A DNA stretch of 64,000 nucleotides, taken from assembly GCA_031430435.1 (NCBI GenBank), contig JANPBM010000080.1, positions 5,896-69,895 of the forward strand. Direction: 5' to 3'. The notes under the pieces were generated by a model. It ran no database searches. It was not told the DNA's origin and saw nothing but the letters and a program-made list of their open reading frames with translations. Each line of letters starts with the position of its first letter. Position 1 is the stretch's first letter. The translations under genes were made by a program, and so were the position numbers. Below are positions 1-9,224 of this stretch, in pieces. The DNA is from JANNVK01 sp031430435. GTDB lineage: Bacteria; Acidobacteriota; Blastocatellia; Pyrinomonadales; Pyrinomonadaceae.

Positions 1-101
1 GCAAAATTTTTCTTGACTTGCATACTGACAATTCTAGCCGTGAACACGACAAATTGCACGAAGACAAAAGTGTTTTGACGATTACAAAGTTTAATTTGCG
101 T

Positions 102-731
102 CTAATTCGCCTTCACAATTTCATAGCCGATTGTGACGTTCAAAGCATTGTTGACGATTTCGTGTCGCATTGTTTTGGCGTTTAATTTGAGGTTGCCGTT
201 CGCCACGCTGACAGGTACGAGGAATGAAAGTTTGTCGGTTCGCAGTATTTCAACCGGATTTATTTTCTTGTCGATCGAACTTTGCAAAAGCCTTGCAACC
301 ACGCTTCCGGCAAAACTCGGAACATTATTGAGTTGTACGTTTTGAACTTTTGCCCGACCGAAAAGCGTCTGTTTTTCTTGGTCGAATTGCAGTTCAACAT
401 CGGCTTCTGCCCAACCTTTGAAATCTAAACAACCAAGCAACGGAGCTTTATAACTTCCCGTAAACGCAATCGGCGCAACGATTTTGCCGTTCCGAAACTT
501 AACTGCGGTTTTTACGCCGTTCATTTCGCGTTCGAGCCTTACTTTCTCGACGCAATCGCCGTCTTCTTCGTTTGAAAGTTTGAAATCAGGCTGTTTGAGG
601 TTGGTGAACATTGATTCGAGAAACGCATCGAAAAACGGTTCGTTGAGTGAAATTGTAACTTCGGCAGTTTGGGCTTTGGCAAACGAAACGAAAAAAAATG
701 CGACAAATATCAGGCTTAAAACTTTTTTCAT
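102..731 (-). CDS. Secreted protein of unknown function
   Basis: A 209-residue protein. The start at 731 was chosen because it begins a clear signal peptide (MKK, then a hydrophobic stretch ending in AKAQ at about residue 21); the open frame extends further upstream but without a signal. The mature part is a mix of polar and hydrophobic segments with two cysteines, about 60 residues apart, that could form a disulfide. No catalytic motif is visible and I do not recognise the family. It is presumably periplasmic or attached to the cell envelope. Genes downstream on the same strand lie outside the window. Bases 1-101 hold nothing I can identify. Confidence 0.7.
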   Translation of the reverse strand: MKKVLSLIFVAFFFVSFAKAQTAEVTISLNEPFFDAFLESMFTNLKQPDFKLSNEEDGDCVEKVRLEREMNGVKTAVKFRNGKIVAPIAFTGSYKAPLLGCLDFKGWAEADVELQFDQEKQTLFGRAKVQNVQLNNVPSFAGSVVARLLQSSIDKKINPVEILRTDKLSFLVPVSVANGNLKLNAKTMRHEIVNNALNVTIGYEIVKAN

Positions 732-806
732 ACAATAAATTTTCTCCGAAAAGTAGGATAAAAACGGCAAACAAAAAGTTGCCCCGTAATTATCGCACAA
801 TCGGTT

Positions 807-1169
807 TTAAACTTCACGAATATTGCTTTCCTCCATAATTGCCCGGGCAATTTCCGCCAATTCGGGTGCATTTTTATCCATATCGGCAATCATCCTTTCA
901 ATCATTGCAAGAAATTTGTCGTGTAAAACGGCAGCTTCTTCCAATGCGGCTTGATGCTTTTGGTGAACCTCGTATTCATTTACCAACGATTGTTCAAGTT
1001 CATCGATACTTTTTTCAAAATCCGCCAGAAGTTTGACCGCTAATTTGTGATCTTTAACGTTTCCGTCTTTAATCGCCTGCTTTATGCGGTCGCGATCCTC
1101 GATTCTTTTTATCAAATTTCCAACGACTTTTTTATGATCGTCGGGCATCTCATAAATTTTTTTTGTCAT
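807..1169 (-). CDS. Small coiled-coil hypothetical protein
   Basis: A 120-residue, highly charged and almost entirely helical-looking protein with no signal peptide or membrane segment. Regular spacing of leucine, isoleucine and alanine in residues 10-110 suggests a coiled coil. A good Shine-Dalgarno-like stretch (AGGAGG in the coding sense) sits about ten bases upstream of the start. It belongs to a run of leftward genes with unknown products. Family not recognised. Confidence 0.7.
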   Translation of the reverse strand: MTKKIYEMPDDHKKVVGNLIKRIEDRDRIKQAIKDGNVKDHKLAVKLLADFEKSIDELEQSLVNEYEVHQKHQAALEEAAVLHDKFLAMIERMIADMDKNAPELAEIARAIMEESNIREV

Positions 1170-1228
1170 ATTAAAATAGTTTCAACCTCCTGAATTATTA
1201 AGCCGTGAATAAAAATAACAAGACCGAA

Positions 1229-1900
1229 TTAAAATTCCATTAACCCTGAAATGAACGCGCAGATTGTTGCGGTAATTCCAAAGGCAAGCGGGATAAAATG
1301 TTTTCGGTCGATTGAATCACCGCGTTTCAAAAGGCGATGAAAAACCGTAAATGTTGTCAACGCAACGCTTCCGACCGTTGACGCGATAATCGCGCCGAAA
1401 AACGCGCCGATTACAAAGATGAAAATACCGCCGACTCCGCCGGTGATTATTCCCCACAAAACGCCGATCAACGGCATCAAAAGCATCATTGTTGACCAAG
1501 TATAATTCTCGGTTTTAGAAACTAATTTCGAGATAATTGTTTTGCCCGAATAATAGCCGACAACGGCACAAATCAGATTGATGAAAATGAGGAAAACTGT
1601 GATAAACAGGATGTTTTCGTGATCGTGATTTTTTATTGTTTGCCAAATAAACGAGCTGAAAATTGTCAGCGGCGGAAAAGTTCCGAGCAACAGCCCGAAA
1701 TTGGCAAATGCTTTTTCGCTGCTCAACGGATTTTTCATCAAATCACGCTCGATTATTTCTAAATTGTTGCGATACCGTGATTTATCGTTTGCAATTCCGG
1801 CATTTGCGGTTATAATCGCGTTTAATCTTTCGGGTTGATTGCGGATGTTTGCAAAGTCAAAGGCAGTTTTCTCGTAAAATTCAGTTGGTTTGTGTTCCAT
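1229..1900 (-). CDS. Multi-pass membrane protein, unknown function
   Basis: A 223-residue protein. The N-terminal 75 residues are soluble; after them come about four hydrophobic segments (roughly residues 78-93, 99-117, 136-170 with a glycine-rich GVLWGIITGGVGG stretch, and 203-221). The start lies inside the end of the upstream gene (79-base overlap with 1822-2478), so the two are probably co-transcribed and translationally coupled. Function not recognised; a membrane partner of the upstream protein is plausible. Confidence 0.65.
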   Translation of the reverse strand: MEHKPTEFYEKTAFDFANIRNQPERLNAIITANAGIANDKSRYRNNLEIIERDLMKNPLSSEKAFANFGLLLGTFPPLTIFSSFIWQTIKNHDHENILFITVFLIFINLICAVVGYYSGKTIISKLVSKTENYTWSTMMLLMPLIGVLWGIITGGVGGIFIFVIGAFFGAIIASTVGSVALTTFTVFHRLLKRGDSIDRKHFIPLAFGITATICAFISGLMEF

Positions 1901-2478
1901 ACATTTAACTCCGATTTGCCGACGTTAAGCGTTTTTTCGGCTTCATTGTCTTCTAAAATTCTAAACAGTTTGACTGAAGAGAGTTGAAGTTTGCTTGATT
2001 GAAATTCGTTAATGACTTTCAAAAAATCTCGTCGCGCAAGTGTTTGATGATATTTCAGCTTGAATTGGTTGCTTCTGTGCAAACAAATCGAGCCGAGTTT
2101 GACGTTTTCGTGTTTTGCAATCCGGAAAACGTCAGTTTCGTTTTCGCCGACTTGGTCGTTATTTTGTTTTCTGCTCAAAGTCAGCCCGACATATCGTTCA
2201 AAAACTTCACGAAACTCGAAAAGTGAGAGCTTTATATCGTTTTCAAACAAACTTTGTTCGATTTCTTTTTGAATTGATTCAATTTCTGAATCCGAAGCAA
2301 GTTTTTTATCGAAATTTAACTTAGATGTAACTTTGGCGTGAAATAATCGAATCGAATACGGAATCCAAAGCATCCAAACCATAATTGATTTTAACCAATC
2401 GTGGTTTTGCAGAAAATAATAAACGGCAAACGGCGAACCGCACGCGAAATATAAAATTGTAAAGTCAATTAAACTCAT
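1822..2478 (-). CDS. Hypothetical protein with N-terminal membrane anchor
   Basis: A 218-residue protein starting at the ATG at 2478. Residues 4-20 and about 28-45 are hydrophobic and probably two membrane spans; the rest is soluble and charged. Its end overlaps the start of the next leftward gene by 79 bases, which is unusually long and implies coupled expression. No family recognised. The overlap could also mean that the downstream gene starts later than annotated. Confidence 0.6.
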   Translation of the reverse strand: MSLIDFTILYFACGSPFAVYYFLQNHDWLKSIMVWMLWIPYSIRLFHAKVTSKLNFDKKLASDSEIESIQKEIEQSLFENDIKLSLFEFREVFERYVGLTLSRKQNNDQVGENETDVFRIAKHENVKLGSICLHRSNQFKLKYHQTLARRDFLKVINEFQSSKLQLSSVKLFRILEDNEAEKTLNVGKSELNVWNTNQLNFTRKLPLTLQTSAINPKD

Positions 2479-2508
2479 CGTTTTTGTATTAAGCAAAGTT
2501 TGCGCCAA

Positions 2509-2862
2509 ATAACTGCAAGTTTTGAAATTTAATTCGTTCTTTATTTTAAGTTACAACAAAGTCTTTGGTTCGTAACGGTTTAGCGAAAATGTTGAAAAAA
2601 ATAAAACGCATTATTTTCAAATTACGGGAACAAAAACGCCGGAAAAAGCGTTTACTCTATTAGCAAAATGCAAAAATAAGACGGTTTATTTGCAAAATGC
2701 GAATTTTTTGACAGATAAAAAAGTCAAAAAATAAATGCAAAAAAGCCGGTTTGAAACGTCTGAGGTTTATGGCATTAAACTTGCCTAACCAAATAAACGA
2801 GAAACAAAATTCTCGAGTCGGCAATTATAAATAAATTATACAGTTAGAAGATAAGAGGTATT
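2509..2862. other. Intergenic region with repeated GCAAAATGC motif
   Basis: A 354-base AT-rich gap between divergent genes. The nonamer GCAAAATGC occurs at 2663-2671 and again at 2692-2700 (29-base step). TTTTTTGAC and GTCAAAAAAT form an inverted repeat around 2706-2735. A sigma-54-like promoter lies at 2770-2785. The nonamers are 70-107 bases upstream of the -24 element, a normal distance for enhancer-binding-protein sites, but that role is inference. No coding frame is convincing here. Confidence 0.5.
2770..2785 (+). promoter_or_regulatory. Sigma-54-like promoter (TGGCAT-N5-TTGCC)
   Basis: The sequence TGGCATTAAACTTGCC keeps the invariant GG and GC dinucleotides of the -24/-12 promoter class with exactly ten bases between them. 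It sits 78 bases upstream of the start codon at 2863 and points toward it. Expected transcription start is near 2797. Seen in sequence; sigma-54 use is inferred from the consensus. Confidence 0.55.
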
Positions 2863-3081
2863 ATGAATACAAAAGGAAAAGTAAAAGTTATAAAAAAAGG
2901 AACGCAGCAAACGGTTACGACAGTTGTAAAAGTGCAGAAAAATGCAGCAAAAGTTGCTTCGAGAGAAGTTGTGGCAAACGTTACAAATTGGGTAAACGAA
3001 TTTCAACAACGCCGCCGCGATGAAACGCGAATGGCAATCGAGCAACTGTTTGGTCAACAACCAACGACAAATAATGTCTGA
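2863..3081 (+). CDS. Small basic protein, unknown function
   Basis: A 72-residue protein preceded by a good ribosome-binding site (AAGAGG, seven bases before ATG). The N-terminal 15 residues are rich in lysine and threonine, the middle is alanine/valine-rich and amphipathic, and the C-terminal half carries an Arg-Arg-Arg cluster and a predicted helix. It has no signal peptide. A solitary gene behind a sigma-54-like promoter is likely to be condition-regulated, perhaps in stress or development. Nucleic-acid binding is possible from the charge but nothing proves it. Confidence 0.65.
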   Translation: MNTKGKVKVIKKGTQQTVTTVVKVQKNAAKVASREVVANVTNWVNEFQQRRRDETRMAIEQLFGQQPTTNNV

Positions 3082-3232
3082 AAATTGTCGCAAAAAGTGT
3101 AACAACCTACATTTTTGACACAACTCATTCTTAAAAATCTTGACAGCCATCAATTTGACTGTCATTTTTTTATGTTATAATTCTCCCGCAAAATCAAAAT
3201 ATTTTTACGTTCTGATTTTTTGCCGTGAATTT

Positions 3233-3994
3233 ATGCAAGATAAAGTGGTTATTGTTACAGGCGCAACCTCCGGCATTGGTCGGGCAACGGCGTTGCTCTT
3301 TGCCGAAAACGGTTCGCAAGTCATCGCCGTCGGCAGAAACGAGACGGAATTGAACTTGTTAAGAGACGAAGTTCACGCCAAAAACGGCAAAATTCAAATT
3401 ATCCTGTGTGATATCCGAGAAACAACGCAGGTTGAAAGAATCATCATAAAAATTTCTGAAACATACAATAAAATTGATGTGCTGGTTAATTCGGCAGGAA
3501 TAATTTCGAGCGGTTCAATCGAAAACACAACGCTTGACGATTGGGATAAAATGATGAACATAAATCTTCGGTGCGTGTTTTTTATGATGCAACAATGCGT
3601 GCCGTATCTCGAAAAATCAAACGGAAATATCGTTAATGTTTCAAGCGTAACAGGTTCGCGAGCATTTCCGGGCGTGTTGGCATATTGTGTTTCAAAAGCG
3701 GCAATCGATCAATTAACGCGATGTTCCGCCCTCGAACTTGCGCCGAAAAATATTCGTGTCAATGCCGTAAATCCGGGAGTCGTCGTTACCAATCTGCATA
3801 AAAAAAGCGGTATGGAAGCTGAAAAATACAGTGCTTTTTTAGAACATTCAAAAACAACGCATCCAATCGGACGAGTCGGCGAGGCGTGTGAAATCGCTGA
3901 ACTGATTTACTTTTTAGCGTCCGAAAAAGCAGGCTGGATTACGGGAGCGACATACGAAATCGACGGCGGACGCGGACAAACTTGCGCGAGATAG
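3233..3994 (+). CDS. Short-chain dehydrogenase/reductase (SDR)
   Basis: A 253-residue classical SDR, an NAD(P)-dependent oxidoreductase of the Rossmann fold. The start at 3233 puts the cofactor motif TGATSGIG at residues 8-15, where the family has it; the open frame begins earlier but the extra residues do not fit. NSAG (residues 84-87) and the catalytic Ser...Tyr-x-x-x-Lys set (VSSVTG, then YCVSK) are intact, and the C-terminal GATYEIDGG is typical. Length is normal. The substrate cannot be told from sequence; fatty-acid or sugar-type keto reductions are common in this group. Confidence 0.9.
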   Translation: MQDKVVIVTGATSGIGRATALLFAENGSQVIAVGRNETELNLLRDEVHAKNGKIQIILCDIRETTQVERIIIKISETYNKIDVLVNSAGIISSGSIENTTLDDWDKMMNINLRCVFFMMQQCVPYLEKSNGNIVNVSSVTGSRAFPGVLAYCVSKAAIDQLTRCSALELAPKNIRVNAVNPGVVVTNLHKKSGMEAEKYSAFLEHSKTTHPIGRVGEACEIAELIYFLASEKAGWITGATYEIDGGRGQTCAR

Positions 3995-4074
3995 TCGGAA
4001 TGACGGCAATGGCGGACAAAAAACCGGCAAATAAAATGAAATTTAAAAAACCGCTCGAACTTGAGTTTTAGACA

Positions 4075-4848
4075 ATGAAAATCCAACTTTTACACAGCAC
4101 GATAAAAAATGGTCGAGGCTCGCGCGAACAGCATTTGACGTGCTACTTAGTCGATGATTTCTTGGCAATCGATGCGGGGAGCTTGGCAATTTCAACCGAT
4201 GATTTTCAGCGTCGAAACGTCCGCAACGTTGTCATCACTCATCCGCACCTCGACCACATCGCCACTTTGCCGATTTTTATCGACGATTTATTTGAAACTT
4301 TGCGTCAGCCGATTCGCCTTCACGCAACTGTGCAAGCGATTGAGGTTTTGGAAAAACATATCTTTAATTGGGACGTTTATCCGCGATTTTCCGAATTGAA
4401 AAACGACTTCGGAAAGCTAATCGAATATATTCCGCTGAAACCGCGTGAAGAGTTTGTAATCGGACATCTTAAAATCAGAGCGATTCCCGTAACTCACGTT
4501 ATTCCGACGGTCGGTTTGATAATTTCCGACGGGAAAACAACTGTCGGGCTGAGTTCCGACACTTGTGAAACCGACGAATTTTGGCAATTTTTGAATGACG
4601 AAAACAAACTCGATGCGTTGTTTGTCGAATCTTCTTTTCCGAACGAACTGCGCCAACTTGCCAAAACTTCGTTTCATCTCACGCCGAATATATTGAATTC
4701 GGAACTGAAAAAACTTCGACATGAAAACACCGAAATTTTCGCTGTTCACATCAAACCCGTGTATTTTGATAAAATCTGCAAAGAATTGAAAGCATTGAAC
4801 TTATCGAACCTGAACGTGATGGAAGCAGGCAGAGTTTATGAATTTTAG
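4075..4848 (+). CDS. Metallo-beta-lactamase-fold hydrolase, class II cAMP phosphodiesterase-like
   Basis: A 257-residue protein with the metal-binding THPHLDHIATLP motif near residue 60, followed by further His and Asp ligands (PVTHVIPTVG, LSSDTC and a late His in VHIKPV). The HxHLDH pattern followed by a leucine-rich loop resembles class II 3',5'-cyclic nucleotide phosphodiesterases, which hydrolyse cAMP or cGMP. A general MBL-fold hydrolase is the alternative. No signal peptide, so cytoplasmic. Its last four bases overlap the end of the convergent DnaJ-domain gene. Confidence 0.75.
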   Translation: MKIQLLHSTIKNGRGSREQHLTCYLVDDFLAIDAGSLAISTDDFQRRNVRNVVITHPHLDHIATLPIFIDDLFETLRQPIRLHATVQAIEVLEKHIFNWDVYPRFSELKNDFGKLIEYIPLKPREEFVIGHLKIRAIPVTHVIPTVGLIISDGKTTVGLSSDTCETDEFWQFLNDENKLDALFVESSFPNELRQLAKTSFHLTPNILNSELKKLRHENTEIFAVHIKPVYFDKICKELKALNLSNLNVMEAGRVYEF

Positions 4849-5639
4849 AAATCTAATTTAGAAGCTAAATTGTGCATTAAATCAACCAGTAAAACAACAA
4901 TCGGCGGATAAAAAATCATTTCGGGTTTGAGCGTCGGCGAGAACATATTGGGCATCATTGTGGCAATAAACATCTCCAAAAAGTTTCCGATAAAAAAACC
5001 GACAACTACACATCCGAGTAAGCCGAAAATAATAAACGCAAAAGTTTTAATTCGGGCATAAGGTTTATTTTGTTCGAGTTCTTCGTCCAAAATCGATTCG
5101 TTGAGAGGTTCTTCGTAAGTAAATTTTTGAAAGCCGTCTTTTAATCGGCGAAACAGGTGCAAAACCCCGACCACAAACAAGGTCAGTAAAATAATTTTGC
5201 CGATTATGGCGGAATTCGTCCAAATCAAGGGACGAAACGCCGCGACAAAAACGGTCGAAACAAACAACGCCACCAGCGGAAACACAAATTGCTGCAAGGC
5301 GATCGCTTCGGTGCGTTCTTCGGCTAACATACGGTCAACAATATCGTTATAGTGTTTTTCCAAAACCATTTGCCGCAATTTTTGAGCGTGCAGATTTTCT
5401 GAATCGAGTACCGAATTGTTTGAATTTTCGAGATTTGCGAGTTGTTCGTCGTAAAGAATTCGATTTTTTTTATCGCCCAAAATTTTATACGCTTTGGCAA
5501 CTTTGGCAAATTCATCGGAAGTATCGATGGTTGAGCTGACATCGGGATGCAGTTCTCTGGCAAGGCGACGATAGGCTGATTTGATGTCAGACTTCGTTGC
5601 CTTCGGTGAAACTTTCAAAATGTTGTAGTAGTTCACCAC
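4845..5639 (-). CDS. DnaJ-domain membrane protein
   Basis: A 264-residue protein. Residues 3-70 form a J domain with the essential HPD tripeptide (ELHPDV) and the usual YRRLARE helix, so it should recruit and stimulate a DnaK/Hsp70 partner. No Gly/Phe or zinc-finger region follows, so it is not DnaJ itself. Hydrophobic segments at about 115-160, 195-220 and 238-255 make it an integral membrane protein, probably tethering Hsp70 activity to the inner membrane. It converges with the upstream phosphodiesterase-like gene (four-base overlap). The 283-base gap to the next gene holds no clear coding frame. Confidence 0.85.
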   Translation of the reverse strand: MVNYYNILKVSPKATKSDIKSAYRRLARELHPDVSSTIDTSDEFAKVAKAYKILGDKKNRILYDEQLANLENSNNSVLDSENLHAQKLRQMVLEKHYNDIVDRMLAEERTEAIALQQFVFPLVALFVSTVFVAAFRPLIWTNSAIIGKIILLTLFVVGVLHLFRRLKDGFQKFTYEEPLNESILDEELEQNKPYARIKTFAFIIFGLLGCVVVGFFIGNFLEMFIATMMPNMFSPTLKPEMIFYPPIVVLLVDLMHNLASKLDF

Positions 5640-5922
5640 AGAAAAAAAACCTCTTGTTTGGTTTGAACAGTTTTAGAGTGCCGATTAACGAGCAAAACTT
5701 TATCGGCAATACAGATTTTAGCACAAGACCGAACGAAATTTGAAACGTGATTGTCATCAACCGCGAAACCTGCAAAAATGAATCGACAATTTTAACGCCG
5801 TTTCAGTTATTCCGATTTTGCCGAGCGGATAATAAAAATCATCGCGGTTGATTTTCGAGCAACTTTAATAAAGTCAAGAAGACGAAGAGTTTAGAGTCGC
5901 TCGGCATTTTTTTACTTGCAGT

Positions 5923-6345
5923 TTATTTGTCTAAATTGTCGATTTGCAAACTCAACGGCGAAGCTCCGCTCATTTTTACCGCGTCCACAACTTTGACAAT
6001 CTCGCCGTAATTCATCGCTTTCGGGGCTTTGATAAAAACAGTTTTTTCAGGGTTCAGATTTTTGTCGCGGCGGCTGAAAACTTCGCCGAGTCCGGCAATC
6101 AAACGTTCGGGTTCTGAGGTTGTGCCGAGATTTTTATCTTTATTCAGTTTTAACGAACCGTTTTGATCGATGGTTACAACCAACGTGTCGATGTTTGCTT
6201 GAGCCGCGTCATTTTCCGGTTCACGCGGGATTTTTGTTTTGAAATCCGAAGGTTTCATCGGCGAAATGACCATGAAAATTATCAACAGCACGAGCAGAAT
6301 ATCGATTAACGGCGTAACGTTAATGTTTGGTTTGGTTTCCGACAT
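5923..6345 (-). CDS. exbD: ExbD/TolR-family biopolymer transport protein
   Basis: A 140-residue protein starting at the ATG at 6345, chosen because an AGGAGAAAA ribosome-binding site precedes it and because the family N-terminus (NINVTPLIDILLVLLIIFMV) follows directly. It has one membrane span with the proton-path Asp in PLIDILLVLL, then a periplasmic domain. ExbD works with ExbB to power TonB for outer-membrane uptake. No exbB is next to it, so the partner must be elsewhere. The TonB-like gene (52,006) and TonB-dependent receptor (10,212) in this window are plausible co-workers. Confidence 0.88.
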   Translation of the reverse strand: MSETKPNINVTPLIDILLVLLIIFMVISPMKPSDFKTKIPREPENDAAQANIDTLVVTIDQNGSLKLNKDKNLGTTSEPERLIAGLGEVFSRRDKNLNPEKTVFIKAPKAMNYGEIVKVVDAVKMSGASPLSLQIDNLDK

Positions 6346-6459
6346 ATAAATTTTCTCCTTATTTTTTGAACTGCAAAACTTTAGACACCGAAAGTTCTCA
6401 AAAGTTCCGGAAGAAATTACGAATTGGAACAAAGTCGCCGAATCGTTTAAGCTATCAAA

Positions 6460-7332
6460 TTGAGCAGCGTAAACCGGACAAAATTAATTATCGGCGAAGG
6501 GGCGAAAGCAATGTTGTTTTCGGCGTTTTGCTTTTCGCTGATGAACGTTTTTGTCAAACAACTTTCACATCTTCCGGCGATGGAAGTCGTGTTTTTTCGG
6601 TGTGTTGTGTCGGCAATCGCTTGTTTCATCGGTTTACGCGGCACAACCGCCAACTTGTTCGGCAACCGAAAATTATTGTTGTTTTTACGCGGCGCGTCGG
6701 GAACAACCGCACTTTATTGTTTCTTTTTGACGATTCAAAATGTTCCTTTGGCAAGCGGTGTGACGCTCTCATATCTGTCGCCGATTTTTACGGCAATCAT
6801 CGCAATTTTTTTGTTGGGCGAAAGGATTAAACCGTTTCAGTGGTTGTTTTACGCGATTAGTTTCAGCGGAATTTTCTTTATTCGCGGGTTCGACACGAAT
6901 TTTCCGACGATTTATTTGATAACCGGAATCGCCGCCGGTTTTTTCAGCGGAATTGCTTATAATCTGGTGCGCAGTTTGCGCGAAAAAGAACATCCGCTGG
7001 TGATTGTCCTGCATTTTCAGATTGTCGGAATCATCGCAGGTTTCGTCTATATTTTGTTTGATTGGAAAACTCCGACTGGCGTTGACTGGCTGTATTTGTT
7101 GGCAACAGGTGTTTTAACGCAACTCGGACAAGTTTATTTGACGAACGCGTTACAAGCGGAACAGGTCGGAAAAGTTTCGATTATCAATTACACGGGAATA
7201 ATTTATGCGTTGTTTTTCGGGTGGATTTTATTTGACGAACATTACACGATTCAAACTTTGATCGGCATTTTACTTGTCATCGGCGGAGTTGTTTTGAGCG
7301 TAATTTATAACGGAAGTGAAAAAAAAATTTGA
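6460..7332 (+). CDS. EamA/DMT-family transporter
   Basis: About 290 residues with ten hydrophobic segments arranged as two EamA repeats (first half to about residue 140, second from about 150 to the end). The motif near LSYLSPIFTAIIAIFLLGER is characteristic of drug/metabolite exporters. The frame opens with TTG at 6460; an ATG at 6511 with a purine-rich GGGGCG stretch upstream is an equally good start. Substrate unknown; members export amino acids, nucleotides or other small metabolites across the inner membrane. Confidence 0.85.
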   Translation: MSSVNRTKLIIGEGAKAMLFSAFCFSLMNVFVKQLSHLPAMEVVFFRCVVSAIACFIGLRGTTANLFGNRKLLLFLRGASGTTALYCFFLTIQNVPLASGVTLSYLSPIFTAIIAIFLLGERIKPFQWLFYAISFSGIFFIRGFDTNFPTIYLITGIAAGFFSGIAYNLVRSLREKEHPLVIVLHFQIVGIIAGFVYILFDWKTPTGVDWLYLLATGVLTQLGQVYLTNALQAEQVGKVSIINYTGIIYALFFGWILFDEHYTIQTLIGILLVIGGVVLSVIYNGSEKKI

Positions 7333-7449
7333 TATTTCCGAGTGTTAGTGTAAAAATAAAAACGAATTACAACTATATTTATCAAGTGTTCTTGAAGTCT
7401 GTAAAAGAATTTAATCTACGCTTGCCCCAAACCAAAAGGAGATTTTTTT

Positions 7450-7962
7450 ATGAAAAAACAATTGTTATTGATTTGTTTAGTGCTTTTTTCGACAGTATTT
7501 ACGGCGAATGCGGCTTCGTATTTTACGGGAAACTTATCAAGTTCTCAGGAAGTTCCGCCGAACGCTTCAACCGCAACCGGCTTTGGTCGCGTAACTTTGA
7601 ATGATGCCGAAACGCAACTAACCGCATCGGTTTATTATTCGGGATTAACAAGTAATGTTACCGTCGGACATATTCATACGGCTGCGACGGGGACAAACGG
7701 TCCTGTAACTTTCAACTTAGCTCCGGCAACAGGCGTAACTTCGGGTTCTGTGGTCAATGCAATTTTTGCAGTTACCGCGTCACAAGTTGCCGATTTAAAA
7801 GCCGGACTGATGTATTTCAATATTCATACGGTAAACAACACAGGCGGAGAAATTCGCGGACAAATCACCGTTAATTCACCTTATCTTGCTTATATGAGCA
7901 ACAATCAAGAAAATCCGGCAACAACCCTCCAACCGCACGCGGCAACGGCGCAATCAGTCTGA
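7450..7962 (+). CDS. CHRD-domain secreted protein, N-terminal part of a frameshifted gene
   Basis: This frame codes 170 residues: a signal peptide (MKKQ... ending in ANA at about residue 21), then a CHRD domain (ASYFTGNLSSSQEVPP to GGEIRGQI), a fold named after chordin and found in bacterial secreted proteins. A ribosome-binding AGGAG lies just upstream. After the first CHRD the frame enters the start of a second copy (YLAYMSNNQENPATT) and then shifts: a run of three C at 7925-7927 would keep frame if it were four. The reading continues in another frame to 9143. See the companion entry. Confidence 0.8.
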   Translation: MKKQLLLICLVLFSTVFTANAASYFTGNLSSSQEVPPNASTATGFGRVTLNDAETQLTASVYYSGLTSNVTVGHIHTAATGTNGPVTFNLAPATGVTSGSVVNAIFAVTASQVADLKAGLMYFNIHTVNNTGGEIRGQITVNSPYLAYMSNNQENPATTLQPHAATAQSV

Positions 7963-9143
7963 ATGCCGCAGGAACACAAGCTCTGGTTACGATGAACTGG
8001 ACAGGACTGACAGGCAATGCCACAGTCGGACATGTTCATTCGGGACGAGTAGGGACGAATGGTCCGGTTGTTTGCAATTTAAGCCCTCCGACCGTAGCGG
8101 CGGGTTCCGTAGTCGATTTTCTTTGCACATTTTCGCCGGCGCAAGTAACGGCGCTGAAAACGGCACAGTTTTATTTGAATCTTCATACATCGGCGAATCC
8201 GGGCGGAGAAATTCGCGGACAAATTCAGCGGCGGCGAAGTACAACGCTTGATATTGACGGCGATTCAAAAACTGATTTTATTAACACGAGAACAAATACT
8301 CCGGGTTTAAGCACAGAATGGTGGATTGGTTTGAGCGGCGGCGGCGCTTCAGTCTTTCAGTTTGGGTTAGATACGGATAATGTTCGACCGCGAACGCTTG
8401 CCGCCGACTTTGACGGCGACGGAAAAGACGATCCGACAATCTGGCGAACAGGCGCAAGCCCGGCGGCGGCATTTTATATTCTTCAAAGTGCCACTAACAC
8501 CGTCAGAACCGAACAATTCGGAACAACGGGCGATAATCCGAGCGTTGTTTACGATTACGACGGCGACGGACGATGCGATCCGGCAGTTTACAGACCAAGC
8601 GTCGGAACTTGGTTTTATCTCGCCAGTGCAAACAATCCGAGTAAGAGTATAACCTATACCGTTTTTGGCGGCACAAGCACATTCCCGAATCCGGGCGATT
8701 ACGACGGCGACGGACGCGGTGATTTTATGATTCAGCAAAATGCTCTTTGGTGGATTTTTAACAGTGCCGATTCAAGTGTAAAAGTTGTCCCGTTCGGAAC
8801 ATCTGCATTCTTCGGTAATCCGGGCGATTTTGACGGCGACGGCAAAACCGATGTGGCAGGTTCGGTTACGGAAGGAGTGAACAAAGCGTGGTATTACGCC
8901 AGCAGTTTGAACCCGAATCAAAATGTTTTTAATACACGCGTTGCTTGGGGCGATACGACATCCAGAAGAGCCCAAGGCGATTACGACGGCGACGGCAAAA
9001 CCGATGTCGGTGTTTTTTCAACCAGCACTGCGATTACCGCTACGCCAACCTACTGGGCTTTATCGTCGAGCAACGGTTCGCCGATAATTTACACTTGGGG
9101 AATTTCTGCCGACGTATCGGCTAATAATTACAATAATCGGTAA
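7929..9143 (+). pseudogene. C-terminal part of the frameshifted CHRD/FG-GAP gene
   Basis: In this frame the second CHRD domain resumes (PTARGNG, then VTMNWTGLTGNATVGHVHSG to NPGGEIRGQI) and is followed by about six FG-GAP/VCBS-type repeats, each with a calcium-binding D-x-D-G-D core (DFDGDGKDD, DYDGDGRCD, DYDGDGRGD, DFDGDGKTD, DYDGDGKTD). Such repeats build a beta-propeller on the cell surface. The first in-frame ATG is at 7992 but lacks a signal peptide. The intact product would be about 564 residues (7450-9143). A one-base loss in a C run may be a real mutation, phase variation or a sequencing error. Confidence 0.8.
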
Positions 9144-9165
9144 TTTGATTATTTACACAAACTTA

Positions 9166-9207
9166 TTGATGTTCTTGGCTTTTTAAAGTTGAGAACATCA
9201 ATTTTTT
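9166..9207 (+). terminator. Rho-independent terminator
   Basis: TTGATGTTCT (9166-9175) and AGAACATCAA (9192-9201) form a perfect ten-base stem, followed by six T. It ends the CHRD/FG-GAP transcript. Confidence 0.85.
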
Positions 9208-9224
9208 ATGCCTAAAATCAGAGT

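Noticed and set aside
133..345. Short plus-strand frames opposite the first secreted-protein gene
   Set aside because: They are antisense shadows of a gene with a clear signal peptide and have no ribosome-binding sites.
3140..3232. Longer N-terminus for the short-chain dehydrogenase
   Set aside because: The upstream 31 residues lack family similarity and would push the cofactor motif away from its normal place near residue 8.
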